This document shows positions 43,111 to 52,540 of a stretch of 64,000 bases of DNA, piece after piece (positions within the stretch are counted from its first letter, which is position 1; the number at the start of each line of letters is the position of its first letter). Made by a program: the position numbers and the translations under genes. Under the pieces are notes generated by a model, which saw only the letters and a list, made by a program, of their open reading frames with translations, was not told the origin of the DNA and did no database searches. The stretch covers positions 473,760 through 537,759 of the forward strand of contig NZ_FQXY01000009.1 in the NCBI RefSeq assembly GCF_900130125.1. The letters run 5' to 3'. The stretch comes from Bacteroides congonensis. Its GTDB lineage: Bacteria; Bacteroidota; Bacteroidia; Bacteroidales; Bacteroidaceae.

Positions 43111-44961
43111 AAGGAGGTTGTGTCAAAACGTTGGCACAACCTCTTTTATATTTTACAGTTCTGCTATATTTTCTTTTGGCTATGCTGCTTTTTCCTCATG
43201 CATTTGGCAACAAGTTGCTATATTCCAATTATATCGGGTTATAAATAGTCCCATAAACATATATTTGGCAACTGTAATGAGCCCCTTTCCTTCTTTTATC
43301 AGTTTAGCACACATTTTTTTGATATTAAAGGCTATAGCAAAGAAAGCAAAGTCCATTGTAACCTTGTCTTCTCCCACATGCCGGAATCTTCTGTATGCCA
43401 TGTTGTATTTCATTTGTCCAAACACAGCCTCTGGTTCTATACACCTCCTGCCTCTATGCTTGATACCTTCTTCTGAGAGCAACCTTTCCCGTGCCTGCCG
43501 TTTGTATTGATTTAATCGGTGGTTGACTTCTATAATACGGTTCCCCCGAGCTTTAAAACAACTGCCACGCAAAGGGCAACCTTCGCATCTTTTTGCTTTA
43601 TACCGGGCACTTTCGATGATGTATCCGCTCGCTGTCTTGTCACGTTTGGTTCCTATACGGTTCATGTGCTGTCCCATAGGACAAACGTAATAATCCTCTT
43701 GGGCATTGTAATGGAGACTTTCGGCATGGAACGGGTTGGGAGTATAACGAGGACGCTGTTCTTTATGGAAGTAATTGTACTTGATGAAGGCTTCTATCCC
43801 ATTCTCCTGCATGAACCGGTAATTTTCTTCCGAACCGTAACCGGAGTCTGCCACACAGATATTCGGTAAACGGTTATAGCGGTACTGGAAAGAGTGGAAA
43901 AAAGGTATGAGGGTCAGTGTATCGGTAGGGTTGGGAAACAGACGGAAGTCTGTGATGAATTGGTTTTCAGTACCTATTTGCAGATTATATCCGGGTTTGG
44001 TCTGCCCGTTCTTCATGGCATCTTCTTTCATGCGCATGAATGTGGCACCAGGATCGGTTTTGGAATAGGAGTTACGTTCTCCAAGGGTATCAAGGTGATT
44101 GTTGTATTCTATCAGCTTGTCACGATACCCTTCAAGTTCCATGACCTGCTTCTTCTTTTTGCGCAGGGCTTTCTTTTCTTCCTTATCCTTTGTTGCAGGC
44201 TGGCGTTCCAGGGCTTCTTTAAGTTCATCCACTATGTCAGAGAGCCTGCAGGGAGTAAACTCCACGGATGTGTCTTTTATAGAGTTCTCCTGTGCAATGG
44301 CTTGATCCACCTGCTCCAAGAGAATACGGATTTTATCCATTAGTATCGTACGGTTCCGTTCGACTGTCTTGCGCCAGACAAAAGTATATTTGTTGGCTTT
44401 GGATTCAATCTTGGTGCCGTCGATATACTCTACATCAAGGCTGATGAAACCTTTATCGGCAAGGACAAGAACCAACTGGGTAAATACATTATTTATTTCC
44501 TCCTTTACACGGTTACGAAAACGGTTGATCGTGATAAAATCCGGATGCTCATTACCGGCAAGCCAAATATAATGAATGTCACGAAGGAGGTGCTTCTCTA
44601 TTTTACGGCAAGAATAGATATTATTCATGTAGGCGTAGATTATCACCTTAAGCATCATTTTAGGATGATAAGGACAACGGCCCGTTTCCTTATAAAGCTT
44701 CTTGAAACTCTCAAGATTGAGATTGTCAATAACAGCATTCACGATGCGGACTGGGTCGGTCGCAGCTATGTTTTCATCAATTCTTTGTGGAAAAAGAACG
44801 GTTTGGTTGGGAATGTAAGGACGAAAATGTAACTTTGCCATAACGAAAAACTTTATACCTAAAGATACGAAAACTTTGGGTAATAACAAAGCCCGGGCTT
44901 GAGAAAGTCTGGGCTTTGCGCATAAAAAAAGGCTGTGTCAGCGTTTTGACACAACCTCCTT
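43111..44961 (-). mobile_element. IS1182-family insertion sequence
   Basis: A 1851-bp element with terminal inverted repeats AAGGAGGTTGTGTCAAAACG at both ends. Each end also contains a self-complementary subterminal part (GAGGTTGTG...CACAACCTC at the left), which could act as a terminator. No target duplication is evident. It starts 51 bp after the first IS and ends 4 bp before the tRNA-Arg 3' end. Confidence 0.85.
43180..44841 (-). CDS. IS1182 family transposase
   Basis: A 553-residue DDE transposase. The N-terminus begins MAKLHFRPYIPNQTVLFPQR, the helix-turn-helix-like HPKMMLKVIIYAYMNNIYSC follows, then SLDVEYIDGTKIESKANKY, the second Asp region CVADSGYGSEENYRF, and a zinc-like CPLRGSCFKARGN before the Glu region (RRCIEPEAVFGQMKYNMAYR). 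Full length; probably active. The ATG at 44841 is used rather than an upstream alternative. Confidence 0.9.
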   Translation of the reverse strand: MAKLHFRPYIPNQTVLFPQRIDENIAATDPVRIVNAVIDNLNLESFKKLYKETGRCPYHPKMMLKVIIYAYMNNIYSCRKIEKHLLRDIHYIWLAGNEHPDFITINRFRNRVKEEINNVFTQLVLVLADKGFISLDVEYIDGTKIESKANKYTFVWRKTVERNRTILMDKIRILLEQVDQAIAQENSIKDTSVEFTPCRLSDIVDELKEALERQPATKDKEEKKALRKKKKQVMELEGYRDKLIEYNNHLDTLGERNSYSKTDPGATFMRMKEDAMKNGQTKPGYNLQIGTENQFITDFRLFPNPTDTLTLIPFFHSFQYRYNRLPNICVADSGYGSEENYRFMQENGIEAFIKYNYFHKEQRPRYTPNPFHAESLHYNAQEDYYVCPMGQHMNRIGTKRDKTASGYIIESARYKAKRCEGCPLRGSCFKARGNRIIEVNHRLNQYKRQARERLLSEEGIKHRGRRCIEPEAVFGQMKYNMAYRRFRHVGEDKVTMDFAFFAIAFNIKKMCAKLIKEGKGLITVAKYMFMGLFITRYNWNIATCCQMHEEKAA

Positions 44962-44965
44962 TAAG

Positions 44966-45039
<74 letters not shown>

Positions 45040-45056
45040 ATCCTTATTTGCGGATG

Positions 45057-45086
45057 CAAAGGTAGTGCTTTTTATGAAAACTCAAA
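45057..45086 (-). promoter_or_regulatory. tRNA-Arg promoter
   Basis: On the minus strand TTTG (45086-45083) and TACCTTTG (45064-45057) are separated by 18 bases. Confidence 0.7.
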
Positions 45087-45263
45087 AACTTTCCGACACT
45101 TTTTTATTCATATTTTTCTTTATGGCTATGAATCAGTAATTTATATAGGTATAATATTTTGTCTATTTCTCTGTTGTAGTATGGATGAGTAGTGAATCAT
45201 TCTTTTTACGAAGAATAACGAACGTTATATAGGTTTCAAAAAGCTCAAAAAACTTAAATAGGG

Positions 45264-45294
45264 TTGTGTTTTTGTATTATAAGGTTTACTTTTG
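45264..45294 (+). promoter_or_regulatory. TPR gene promoter
   Basis: TTG (45264-45266) and TACTTTTG (45287-45294) are separated by 20 bases, 31 bases upstream of the ATG. Confidence 0.6.
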
Positions 45295-45325
45295 GGCGAT
45301 AAACAACTAAAAAACACATAAAGTT

Positions 45326-46060
45326 ATGAAGAAATTTATTTTTTTATTTGCATTTTGTTTCACAGTAACCAACATTTTTGCTCAAACCGACCCTAACCAA
45401 ATTAAGAAAGAAGGAAATGATGCATTCAATGCAAAAAATTATCCTGTGGCATACGCCAAATTCAGTGAATATTTAAAGCAGACTAATAATCAAGATTCTG
45501 CGACAGCTTATTATTGTGGTATAGCTGCTGATGAAGTAAAGAAATATGCAGAAGCTGTTACTTTCTTTGATATTGCAATCCAAAAGAAATTCAACACAGG
45601 AAATGCGTATGCCCGTAAAGCTTTGGCTTTAGATGCTTTAAAGAAGACTGATGAATATGTAGCTACATTGGAAGAAGGCTTGAAAGTAGACCCGAATAAT
45701 AAGACAATGGTAAAGAATTATGGTCTTCATTATTTGAAAGCAGGACTTGCAGCTCAGAAAGCCGGTAAAGCTGAGGAAGCAGAAGATTGTTTTAAGAAAG
45801 TAATTCCTTTGAATCACAAGACTTATAAGACAAATGCTCTGTATAGCTTGGGAGTTCTTTGCTATAATGACGGTGCTAATATTTTGAAGAAAGCCGCTCC
45901 TTTGGCAAATTCAGATGCTGACAAATATGCTGCAGAAAAAGAAAAAGCTGATGCAAGGTTCAAAGAAGCAGTAGATTATCTGGAAGAAGCTGCCAAAATA
46001 TCACCGGAAAACGAGAACGTGAAAAAGATGCTTCCGCAGGTGAAAGCTGCCATGAAGTAA
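45326..46060 (+). CDS. Secreted TPR-repeat protein
   Basis: A 244-residue protein with a signal peptide (MKKFIFLFAFCFTVTNIFAQ) and several TPR-like helical repeats, e.g. YPVAYAKFSEYLKQTNNQ and YAEAVTFFDIAIQKKFNT. A periplasmic scaffold is expected; partners are unknown. Strong own promoter and a perfect terminator make it a single-gene unit. Confidence 0.8.
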   Translation: MKKFIFLFAFCFTVTNIFAQTDPNQIKKEGNDAFNAKNYPVAYAKFSEYLKQTNNQDSATAYYCGIAADEVKKYAEAVTFFDIAIQKKFNTGNAYARKALALDALKKTDEYVATLEEGLKVDPNNKTMVKNYGLHYLKAGLAAQKAGKAEEAEDCFKKVIPLNHKTYKTNALYSLGVLCYNDGANILKKAAPLANSDADKYAAEKEKADARFKEAVDYLEEAAKISPENENVKKMLPQVKAAMK

Positions 46061-46082
46061 TTTAGATTATTATAAAGAATAT

Positions 46083-46120
46083 AAAGGGTTGCCAATAAAT
46101 ACATTTGGCAACCCTTTTTT
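46083..46120 (+). terminator. TPR gene terminator
   Basis: AAAGGGTTGCCA (46083-46094) pairs perfectly with TGGCAACCCTTT (46106-46117) and a T-run follows. Confidence 0.9.
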
Positions 46121-46151
46121 ATTGTTTTTTTTCTAATCTATACTTTTTGTG

Positions 46152-46159
46152 TACTTTTG
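46152..46159 (+). promoter_or_regulatory. TACTTTTG promoter box for pabB
   Basis: A -7 box 27 bases upstream of the pabB start; no clear -33 box. Confidence 0.55.
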
Positions 46160-46185
46160 CCTTCCCTAAACACTGAAGGATTCTT

Positions 46186-47193
46186 ATGCATTTACATACT
46201 AAGGAACAAGCTGTCAAACGGATGAATAATTGGGGCCTATTACGTCGCCCTTTTATCTTTATAATTAATTATCTACAAGGTGCTTCTTATGTAGAAGAAA
46301 TTTCGTCCATAGATCCCACTGAATTATTATATAATCTGAACGGATTTACTAATCAATCAACATCGGATAAAAGTAATGGGAATTCTTGTCTAAATAATAA
46401 GAAAGAACATATTCATTGGCAATCATTTCCTGAATCTTTTGATATCTATCGGCATTCGTTCAATATTGTTCAACGGAATATTTTCGCAGGAAACAGCTTT
46501 CTTACTAATCTGACTTGCCGAACTCCAATAGAAACCAATCTCACTCTGCAAGATATTTATTTCCGTTCAAAAGCTATCTACAAGTTGTGGCTTAGAGATT
46601 CATTTACGGTATTTTCTCCTGAAATATTCGTTCGTATCCATCAAGGGAAAATCAGTTCATATCCGATGAAGGGGACTATTGATGCTTCAATTCCTGATGC
46701 ATCCCGGTTATTGATGGATGACCCGAAAGAAGCCGCAGAACATGCCACCATTGTAGACTTGATACGTAATGATTTAAGTATGGTTGCCAATCAAGTATCG
46801 GTGTCCCGTTACCGGTATATTGATACGCTGCATACTAATCAAGGTGCAATTCTTCAGACAAGTTCGGAAATTCAGGGTGTTTTGCCGGAGGATTATCAGG
46901 AACACTTGGGAGAAATCATTTTTAAACTGTTGCCGGCAGGTTCTATAACAGGTGCTCCAAAGAAAAAAACGATGCAGATCATTCAAGAAGCAGAAAACTA
47001 TGAAAGAGGATTTTATACAGGTATCATGGGATATTTTGACGGTGAAAATTTGGATAGTGCTGTTATGATACGTTTTGTAGAACAGGAAGGAGAGAAGATG
47101 TATTTTAAAAGTGGTGGTGGAATCACTTGTCAGAGTGATGTGGAAAGTGAGTATAATGAAATGAAACAAAAAGTATATGTGCCTATTTATTGA
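46186..47193 (+). CDS. pabB: Aminodeoxychorismate synthase component I
   Basis: A 335-residue chorismate-binding enzyme for the folate precursor p-aminobenzoate. Conserved C-terminal motifs are ATIVDLIRNDLSMVA, LPAGSITGAPKKKTMQII (about 248-265) and YFKSGGGITCQSDVESEYNE. It is shorter than TrpE-like relatives because much of the N-terminal subdomain is reduced. It overlaps the next gene by 17 bases, which codes for an aminotransferase class IV protein, the expected lyase partner. Confidence 0.85.
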   Translation: MHLHTKEQAVKRMNNWGLLRRPFIFIINYLQGASYVEEISSIDPTELLYNLNGFTNQSTSDKSNGNSCLNNKKEHIHWQSFPESFDIYRHSFNIVQRNIFAGNSFLTNLTCRTPIETNLTLQDIYFRSKAIYKLWLRDSFTVFSPEIFVRIHQGKISSYPMKGTIDASIPDASRLLMDDPKEAAEHATIVDLIRNDLSMVANQVSVSRYRYIDTLHTNQGAILQTSSEIQGVLPEDYQEHLGEIIFKLLPAGSITGAPKKKTMQIIQEAENYERGFYTGIMGYFDGENLDSAVMIRFVEQEGEKMYFKSGGGITCQSDVESEYNEMKQKVYVPIY

Positions 47194-47773
47194 AACCATC
47201 CGGATAGAAGATGGAAAGATTTACAATCTTGACTATCATACAGAACGGTTTAATCGAACTCGTGCTGCCTTTTGGAAAGACAGTACCCCACTCATTTTGC
47301 AGGAATTTATATCTCCGCAATCATTGCAGGGAATTCATAAATGCCGGATTGTATATGGCAGAGAAATAGAAGAAATTACATATGCACCATATCAGATGCG
47401 GGAAGTTTCTTCGTTACGTCTGGTTGTAGCCGATACTATTGATTATACTTATAAAAGTACGAACCGGGAAGAATTGAATATTTTGTATGCCCAAAGAAAA
47501 ACAGCGGATGATGTCTTAATCGTGAGAAACGGCTATTTGACAGATACTTCCATAGCCAATGTAGCACTCTATGACGGAAAAATGTGGTATACACCCTCTC
47601 ATCCGTTGCTTCGGGGAACAAAACGTGCCGAGCTTTTGGACAGGCAACTGATTGTAGAAAGAGACATTACACAAGCATATTTAGGCGAGTACTCTAAAGT
47701 CATGTTATTCAATGCAATGATTGATTGGGGACGTATCATACTACCCATTGATGATAAACATTTTATTCTATAA
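47177..47773 (+). CDS. pabC: Aminotransferase class IV, probable aminodeoxychorismate lyase
   Basis: A 198-residue PLP-dependent fold IV protein, MCLFIETIRIEDGKIYNLDY at the start. The likely PLP lysine is in DYTYKSTNREELN (about 93), and GYLTDTSIANVALYDG is the cofactor segment. It probably cleaves aminodeoxychorismate to p-aminobenzoate. It is short for the family, but complete in the visible motifs. Overlap with pabB (17 bases) supports translational coupling. Confidence 0.8.
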   Translation: MCLFIETIRIEDGKIYNLDYHTERFNRTRAAFWKDSTPLILQEFISPQSLQGIHKCRIVYGREIEEITYAPYQMREVSSLRLVVADTIDYTYKSTNREELNILYAQRKTADDVLIVRNGYLTDTSIANVALYDGKMWYTPSHPLLRGTKRAELLDRQLIVERDITQAYLGEYSKVMLFNAMIDWGRIILPIDDKHFIL

Positions 47774-47950
47774 ACTATAATTAACTGAAATATACAGAGA
47801 ACTGCTGAACAAAAGCCTCTTTTGTACTGTTATATTTATGTGTTTTTCATAGTATTAGATATAAGATTAATTAAAGAGATTGTACTCCACTTGTGAAAGC
47901 TAAAGTACGTCAGAGACAGAAGAGTCTGTTTTTTTTGATAAATGTGTTAG

Positions 47951-47982
47951 AGCATCGGTTTACCAGGCCGATGCTTTTTTTT
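47951..47982 (+). terminator. Terminator
   Basis: AGCATCGG (47951-47958) pairs with CCGATGCT (47968-47975) and a run of eight T follows. It ends the pab unit; the bases between (47774-47950) hold a weaker AGAC/GTCT hairpin and nothing else I recognise. Confidence 0.8.
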
Positions 47983-48051
47983 ATGTCCTTTTGCCCCCTT
48001 TTGTAGTTTATATGAAATAAAATTTGTACGTTTGTGGGATAATAATAGAAA

Positions 48052-48726
48052 ATGATAAAGATGAACATACCCGTTATCTTTCAGTTTTTAAAAGATCTTT
48101 CCGCGAACAATAATCGTGAGTGGTTTAATGAGCATAAGGCAGAATATGAGATAGCCCGTGCCGAGTTTGACAATTTTTTGGCAACAGTGATTGCCCGTAT
48201 TTCCCTGTTTGATGAAACAATTCGGGGAATTCAACCCAAAGACTGTACCTATCGCATTTACCGGGATACCCGTTTCTCTACGGATAAAACACCTTATAAG
48301 ATACATTTCGGTGGTTATATCAATGCAAAGGGCAAGAAATCTGATCATTGTGGATACTATGTGCATCTGCAACCCGATGGCTCTATGCTTGCCGGCGGAA
48401 GCCTGTGCCTGCCTTCCAATATTCTGAAAGCCGTTCGGCAGTCTATTTATGATAATATCGAAGAGTTTGTCACTATCGTGGAAGACCCGGAATTTAAGCA
48501 ATACTTTCCGGTGATAGGAGAGGACTTCCTGAAAACAGCTCCTAAAGGCTTCCCGAAAGATTTCAAGTACATTGATTATTTGAAATGCAAGGAATACGTT
48601 TGTTCCTATAATGTTCCCGATAACTTCTTTACCCAACCGGATGTGTTGGAACAGATAGATAAGGTATTCCGTCAATTCAAGCGGTTTGCCGATTTTATAA
48701 ATTACACGATTGATGATTTTGAATAA
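48052..48726 (+). CDS. DUF2461 domain protein
   Basis: A 224-residue soluble protein of the DUF2461 family (TIGR02453). Visible signatures: FLKDLSANNNREWFNEHKAE at the start, YRIYRDTRFSTDKTPYKIHF and CGYYVHLQPDGSMLAGG. Function unknown, though conserved in many bacteria. It is followed by the YhcH gene after 33 bases, same strand, so likely a common transcript. Confidence 0.85.
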   Translation: MIKMNIPVIFQFLKDLSANNNREWFNEHKAEYEIARAEFDNFLATVIARISLFDETIRGIQPKDCTYRIYRDTRFSTDKTPYKIHFGGYINAKGKKSDHCGYYVHLQPDGSMLAGGSLCLPSNILKAVRQSIYDNIEEFVTIVEDPEFKQYFPVIGEDFLKTAPKGFPKDFKYIDYLKCKEYVCSYNVPDNFFTQPDVLEQIDKVFRQFKRFADFINYTIDDFE

Positions 48727-48759
48727 TACCTAAAATATAAACTTTAAAATTGAACTTAT

Positions 48760-49206
48760 ATGGTAGTAGATACTTTAGAAAATCTGGAGAAATATGCGTC
48801 TTTAAATCCTTTATTTGCACAGGCTATTGAGTTTCTGAAATCTCATGACCTTCAAGCCATGGAAATCGGTAAGACAGAATTGAAAGGAAAAGATCTGCTG
48901 GTGAATATCGCACAAACTAAGCCAAAGACCAGGGAAGAGGCCAAACTGGAAACACATAAGGAATTTATAGATATTCAGATTCCATTGTCAGGAACAGAAA
49001 TTATGGGTTATACTGCTGCTAAGGACTGTGTTTCTGCAAATGCTCCTTATAATGCAGAAAAGGACATTACTTTCTTTGAAGGATTAGCTGAAACATACGT
49101 TGCCGTGAAACCGGGAATGTTTGCTATCTTCTTTCCACAGGACGGACACGCTCCCGGCATTACTCCGGACGGTGTGAAGAAAGTAATCGTAAAAGTAAAA
49201 GCATAA
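48760..49206 (+). CDS. YhcH/YjgK/YiaL family protein
   Basis: A 148-residue beta-sandwich protein with the family motif KTREEAKLETHKEFIDIQIP, and the metal-linked FFPQDGHAPGI near the C-terminus. Relatives (EbgC, YiaL, YhcH) act on sugars, perhaps as mutarotases or sugar-releasing enzymes. It sits between DUF2461 and the branching enzyme gene (18 bases), so a sugar role is plausible but not proven. Confidence 0.85.
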   Translation: MVVDTLENLEKYASLNPLFAQAIEFLKSHDLQAMEIGKTELKGKDLLVNIAQTKPKTREEAKLETHKEFIDIQIPLSGTEIMGYTAAKDCVSANAPYNAEKDITFFEGLAETYVAVKPGMFAIFFPQDGHAPGITPDGVKKVIVKVKA

Positions 49207-49224
49207 TCTAAATTCAATTCTGAT

Positions 49225-51237
49225 ATGGAAAAGACACTTAATCTTATCAAAAATGATCCTTGGCTGGAACCTTTTGCCGATGCTATCGCAGGTCGTCATC
49301 AGTTTGTGTTGGACAAGGAAGCCGAACTGACCAATAAGGGAAAACAAACTCTTTCAGACTTTGCGTCGGGTTATCTTTATTTCGGACTGCACCGCACTGA
49401 TAAAGGATGGACCTTTCGTGAATGGGCGCCGAACGCTACACATATATATATGGTAGGTACGTTTAACAACTGGGAAGAAAAAGCTGCCTACAAGTTGAAA
49501 AAACTAAAGAATGGGATTTGGGAGATCAACCTGCCGGCAGATGCCATTCATCATGGAGACTTGTATAAGCTGAATATATATTGGGATGGTGGTCAAGGTG
49601 AGCGTATCCCTGCCTGGGCTACACGCGTCGTTCAGGATGAACAGACCAAGATATTCAGTGCACAAGTATGGGCACCGGAAAAACCCTATAAATTCAAGAA
49701 GAAAACATTTAAGCCTACCACCAATCCTTTGCTGATATACGAGTGTCATATCGGAATGGCACAGCAAGAGGAAAAGGTCGGAACTTATAACGAATTCCGC
49801 GAAAAAACACTTCCACGCATCGCTAAGGAAGGATACAACTGTATTCAGATTATGGCAATCCAGGAACATCCCTATTATGGAAGTTTCGGGTATCATGTAT
49901 CCAGTTTCTTCGCCGCTTCTTCCCGTTTCGGAACTCCCGACGAATTGAAAGCATTGATTGATGCTGCCCATGAGATGGGAATTGCTGTGATTATGGACAT
50001 CGTTCATTCACATGCCGTAAAGAACGAAGTGGAAGGATTAGGAAATTTTGCCGGTGATCCGAACCAGTACTTTTATCCGGGCGGTCGCCGCGAACATCCG
50101 GCTTGGGATTCTCTTTGCTTTGACTATGGCAAGAATGAAGTGATTCATTTCCTGCTGTCCAACTGCAAATATTGGTTGGAAGAATATAAGTTCGACGGAT
50201 TCCGTTTTGATGGAGTAACGTCCATGCTATATTATAGTCATGGATTGGGTGAAGCTTTCTGTAATTATGGAGATTATTTCAACGGTCATCAGGATGATAA
50301 TGCAATTGCTTACCTGACATTGGCTAATGAAGTGATTCATCAGGTCAATCCGAAAGCAATCACAATTGCAGAAGAAGTTTCCGGTATGCCGGGACTGGCT
50401 GCGAAGGTAGAAGATGGTGGTTATGGATTCGATTATCGTATGGCCATGAATATTCCTGATTACTGGATCAAGACAATCAAAGAAAAGATTGATGAAGACT
50501 GGAAACCTTCCAGTATGTTCTGGGAAGTAACCAATCGCCGTCAGGATGAAAAGACCATATCTTATGCGGAAAGTCACGACCAGGCATTGGTGGGAGATAA
50601 GACAATCATCTTCCGTCTGATTGACGCTGATATGTATTGGCATATGCAAAAAGGAGATGAAAATTATGTAGTCAATCGGGGTATTGCCTTGCATAAGATG
50701 ATTCGTTTATTGACCTCTTCTACCATTAACGGTGGTTATCTGAATTTTATGGGCAATGAATTCGGTCATCCTGAATGGATTGACTTCCCACGTGAGGGTA
50801 ACGGATGGTCTTGCAAATATGCCCGTCGCCAATGGGATTTGGTAGACAATAAGAACCTGACTTATCACTATATGGGTGACTTTGACGCAGAAATGCTGAA
50901 AGTAATCAAGAGTGTAAAAGACTTCCAGGCAACGCCGGTTCAGGAAATCTGGCATAATGACGGCGACCAGGTATTGGCTTATGGACGTAAGGATTTGATA
51001 TTTGTCTTTAATTTCAACCCGAAACAGTCATTCGCTGATTATGGATTCCTGGTAGCTCCGGGCGCTTATGAAGTAATACTGAATACGGATAATGTAGCAT
51101 TCGGCGGAAACGGTTTGGCAGATGATTCTGTCGTTCATTTTACAATAGCCGATCCACTGTATAAGAAGGAAAAGAAAGAGTGGTTGAAGCTTTATATTCC
51201 TGCACGCACTGCGGTAGTGCTTAGAAAGAAAAAGTGA
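49225..51237 (+). CDS. glgB: 1,4-alpha-glucan branching enzyme
   Basis: A 670-residue enzyme that adds alpha-1,6 branches to glycogen. An N-terminal CBM48 domain (WTFREWAPNATHIYMVGTF) precedes the GH13 catalytic barrel with MDIVHSHAVKNEVEGLG, nucleophile FDGFRFDGVTSM (about 329), acid Glu ITIAEEVSGMPG (about 383) and AESHDQALVGDK (about 451). The C-terminal beta domain follows. It resembles the eukaryote-like form of branching enzyme. A perfect terminator ends the gene. Confidence 0.95.
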   Translation: MEKTLNLIKNDPWLEPFADAIAGRHQFVLDKEAELTNKGKQTLSDFASGYLYFGLHRTDKGWTFREWAPNATHIYMVGTFNNWEEKAAYKLKKLKNGIWEINLPADAIHHGDLYKLNIYWDGGQGERIPAWATRVVQDEQTKIFSAQVWAPEKPYKFKKKTFKPTTNPLLIYECHIGMAQQEEKVGTYNEFREKTLPRIAKEGYNCIQIMAIQEHPYYGSFGYHVSSFFAASSRFGTPDELKALIDAAHEMGIAVIMDIVHSHAVKNEVEGLGNFAGDPNQYFYPGGRREHPAWDSLCFDYGKNEVIHFLLSNCKYWLEEYKFDGFRFDGVTSMLYYSHGLGEAFCNYGDYFNGHQDDNAIAYLTLANEVIHQVNPKAITIAEEVSGMPGLAAKVEDGGYGFDYRMAMNIPDYWIKTIKEKIDEDWKPSSMFWEVTNRRQDEKTISYAESHDQALVGDKTIIFRLIDADMYWHMQKGDENYVVNRGIALHKMIRLLTSSTINGGYLNFMGNEFGHPEWIDFPREGNGWSCKYARRQWDLVDNKNLTYHYMGDFDAEMLKVIKSVKDFQATPVQEIWHNDGDQVLAYGRKDLIFVFNFNPKQSFADYGFLVAPGAYEVILNTDNVAFGGNGLADDSVVHFTIADPLYKKEKKEWLKLYIPARTAVVLRKKK

Positions 51238-51257
51238 TTTTTTGTTTTAACATAAAG

Positions 51258-51300
51258 AGCCCTCGCAAATATCCAATGATTTGCGAGGGCTTCTTTTTTT
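51258..51300 (+). terminator. glgB terminator
   Basis: AGCCCTCGCAAAT (51258-51270) pairs perfectly with ATTTGCGAGGGCT (51279-51291), followed by a T-run. Confidence 0.9.
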
Positions 51301-51309
51301 AGATTGCTT

Positions 51310-52380
51310 TTATACTTCAAAAGACTCTTCTTCAAATGTAATTTCTTCTCCTGAATATTCTTTAAATAACTGTACTATAGAATCTTGTATATGAGTGTGA
51401 CTGTGTCCAACCATAATAATATATTCTTTTTGTTCATTTTCCTTCGTAAAATCAGCAAACGCTTTATCTCTCATTAGATCATTACACAGATCACCAACTA
51501 TATCGTCACGATCCTTATTATCTATTATGAAGGCACCTAATTTTGTTATATAATCCTTCTTTTTACTGTTTTCCTTTATAACCTTCATTGCATATCGAAA
51601 CGCTTGAACAAAATGTTCTACATCATAATCATACTTTTCACTAATATGGTCGTACCAATATGATAAACTTTTATCCTCACCATATCCATATGGATTTAGA
51701 TCATAGTTATAAAGTGGATAATGCTTCTTATAGTTTACTATATCTCCACACTCGTTTACCGCCCACTCTCCAAATACACAGACATCCCGGTTCTCGCCAT
51801 CATAGTAAGCAAATATTGCCTTTGCCTCTTCCTGCCGTCTCATATTCTCCAAATAAACATACTCTTCATTGGTAACAATATCTACTTCAGAATCCAATGC
51901 TTTAGCTATTTTAGATAAAATATCAAAACTAGCGTTATAGCGTCCATTTTCAATTTTAACTACATTAGTACGGTCAATTCCTGAAACATCTGCCAATTCA
52001 TGTTGTTTCAGTCCTTTCATAACACGAAGCTCTTCAATTCGATTTCCAAATCTCACACGATTACTATGAATTTTCAATTTTCTTAATTCATCAAAAATCC
52101 GCAATTCGCAATCACAATCAGAAACATCAGTACTTTGCATTATTTCTTCGAGAGTATCTTCTATAAAATCGCCATCAACAGTGCGTATTTCTACGCCATC
52201 TTCACTTTTCAATAATAAAAAAGCACCATCTGTACAAATATATTCAGGGTGCTTATTATATCCATTCAGATCTATCCATTTATATTTCTGAATAATATTG
52301 CTAATATTCATAGGATACTCCTTACTTTCATTTATGTAATCACACAGATCTTCAATACTTTTAATACTATTACTTGTCAT
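51310..52380 (-). CDS. XRE-family transcriptional regulator with large extra domains
   Basis: A 356-residue protein when started at the ATG at 52380 (MTSNSIKSI). A lambda-repressor-like HTH (IEELRVMKGLKQHELADVSG, about 110-165) lies in the middle, flanked by an N-terminal ~110-residue region and an acidic C-terminal part with YDYDVEHFVQAFRYAMKVI and EYIIMVGHSHTHIQDSIV. The flanking regions are not recognised, except that the C-terminus is very acidic (EEITFEEESFEV). The promoter TACCTTTG at 52444-52451 is overlapped by a palindrome, suggesting autoregulation. Confidence 0.75.
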   Translation of the reverse strand: MTSNSIKSIEDLCDYINESKEYPMNISNIIQKYKWIDLNGYNKHPEYICTDGAFLLLKSEDGVEIRTVDGDFIEDTLEEIMQSTDVSDCDCELRIFDELRKLKIHSNRVRFGNRIEELRVMKGLKQHELADVSGIDRTNVVKIENGRYNASFDILSKIAKALDSEVDIVTNEEYVYLENMRRQEEAKAIFAYYDGENRDVCVFGEWAVNECGDIVNYKKHYPLYNYDLNPYGYGEDKSLSYWYDHISEKYDYDVEHFVQAFRYAMKVIKENSKKKDYITKLGAFIIDNKDRDDIVGDLCNDLMRDKAFADFTKENEQKEYIIMVGHSHTHIQDSIVQLFKEYSGEEITFEEESFEV

Positions 52381-52443
52381 GTATAAATTTGCAGAATTTA
52401 TAAGTGTTGCCCCCACTTTTAATAGATTATTTTTTTAACACGA

Positions 52444-52451
52444 CAAAGGTA
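52444..52451 (-). promoter_or_regulatory. TACCTTTG promoter box of the XRE gene
   Basis: Minus-strand -7 box about 64 bases upstream of the ATG. The 38-bp palindrome lies just upstream, where a -33 box would be. Confidence 0.65.
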
Positions 52452-52459
52452 TATCTTTA

Positions 52460-52497
52460 TTTCAATAAATGTGGTAAATTTGCCACATTTATTGAAA
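52460..52497. promoter_or_regulatory. 38-bp near-perfect palindrome, likely operator
   Basis: TTTCAATAAATGTGG (52460-52474) and CCACATTTATTGAAA (52483-52497) are perfect complements; the centre TAAATTTG is palindromic but for one pair. It covers the -33 region of the XRE promoter and is a natural binding site for a dimeric repressor. Confidence 0.75.
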
Positions 52498-52540
52498 ATT
52501 TTATTCTCAATGATTACTGCATTAGAATTCCGTTCAGATT

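Noticed and set aside
43105..43115. Target duplication of the IS1182 element
   Set aside because: The flanks (AATAC on the left and TAAGT on the right) do not match at any plausible length.
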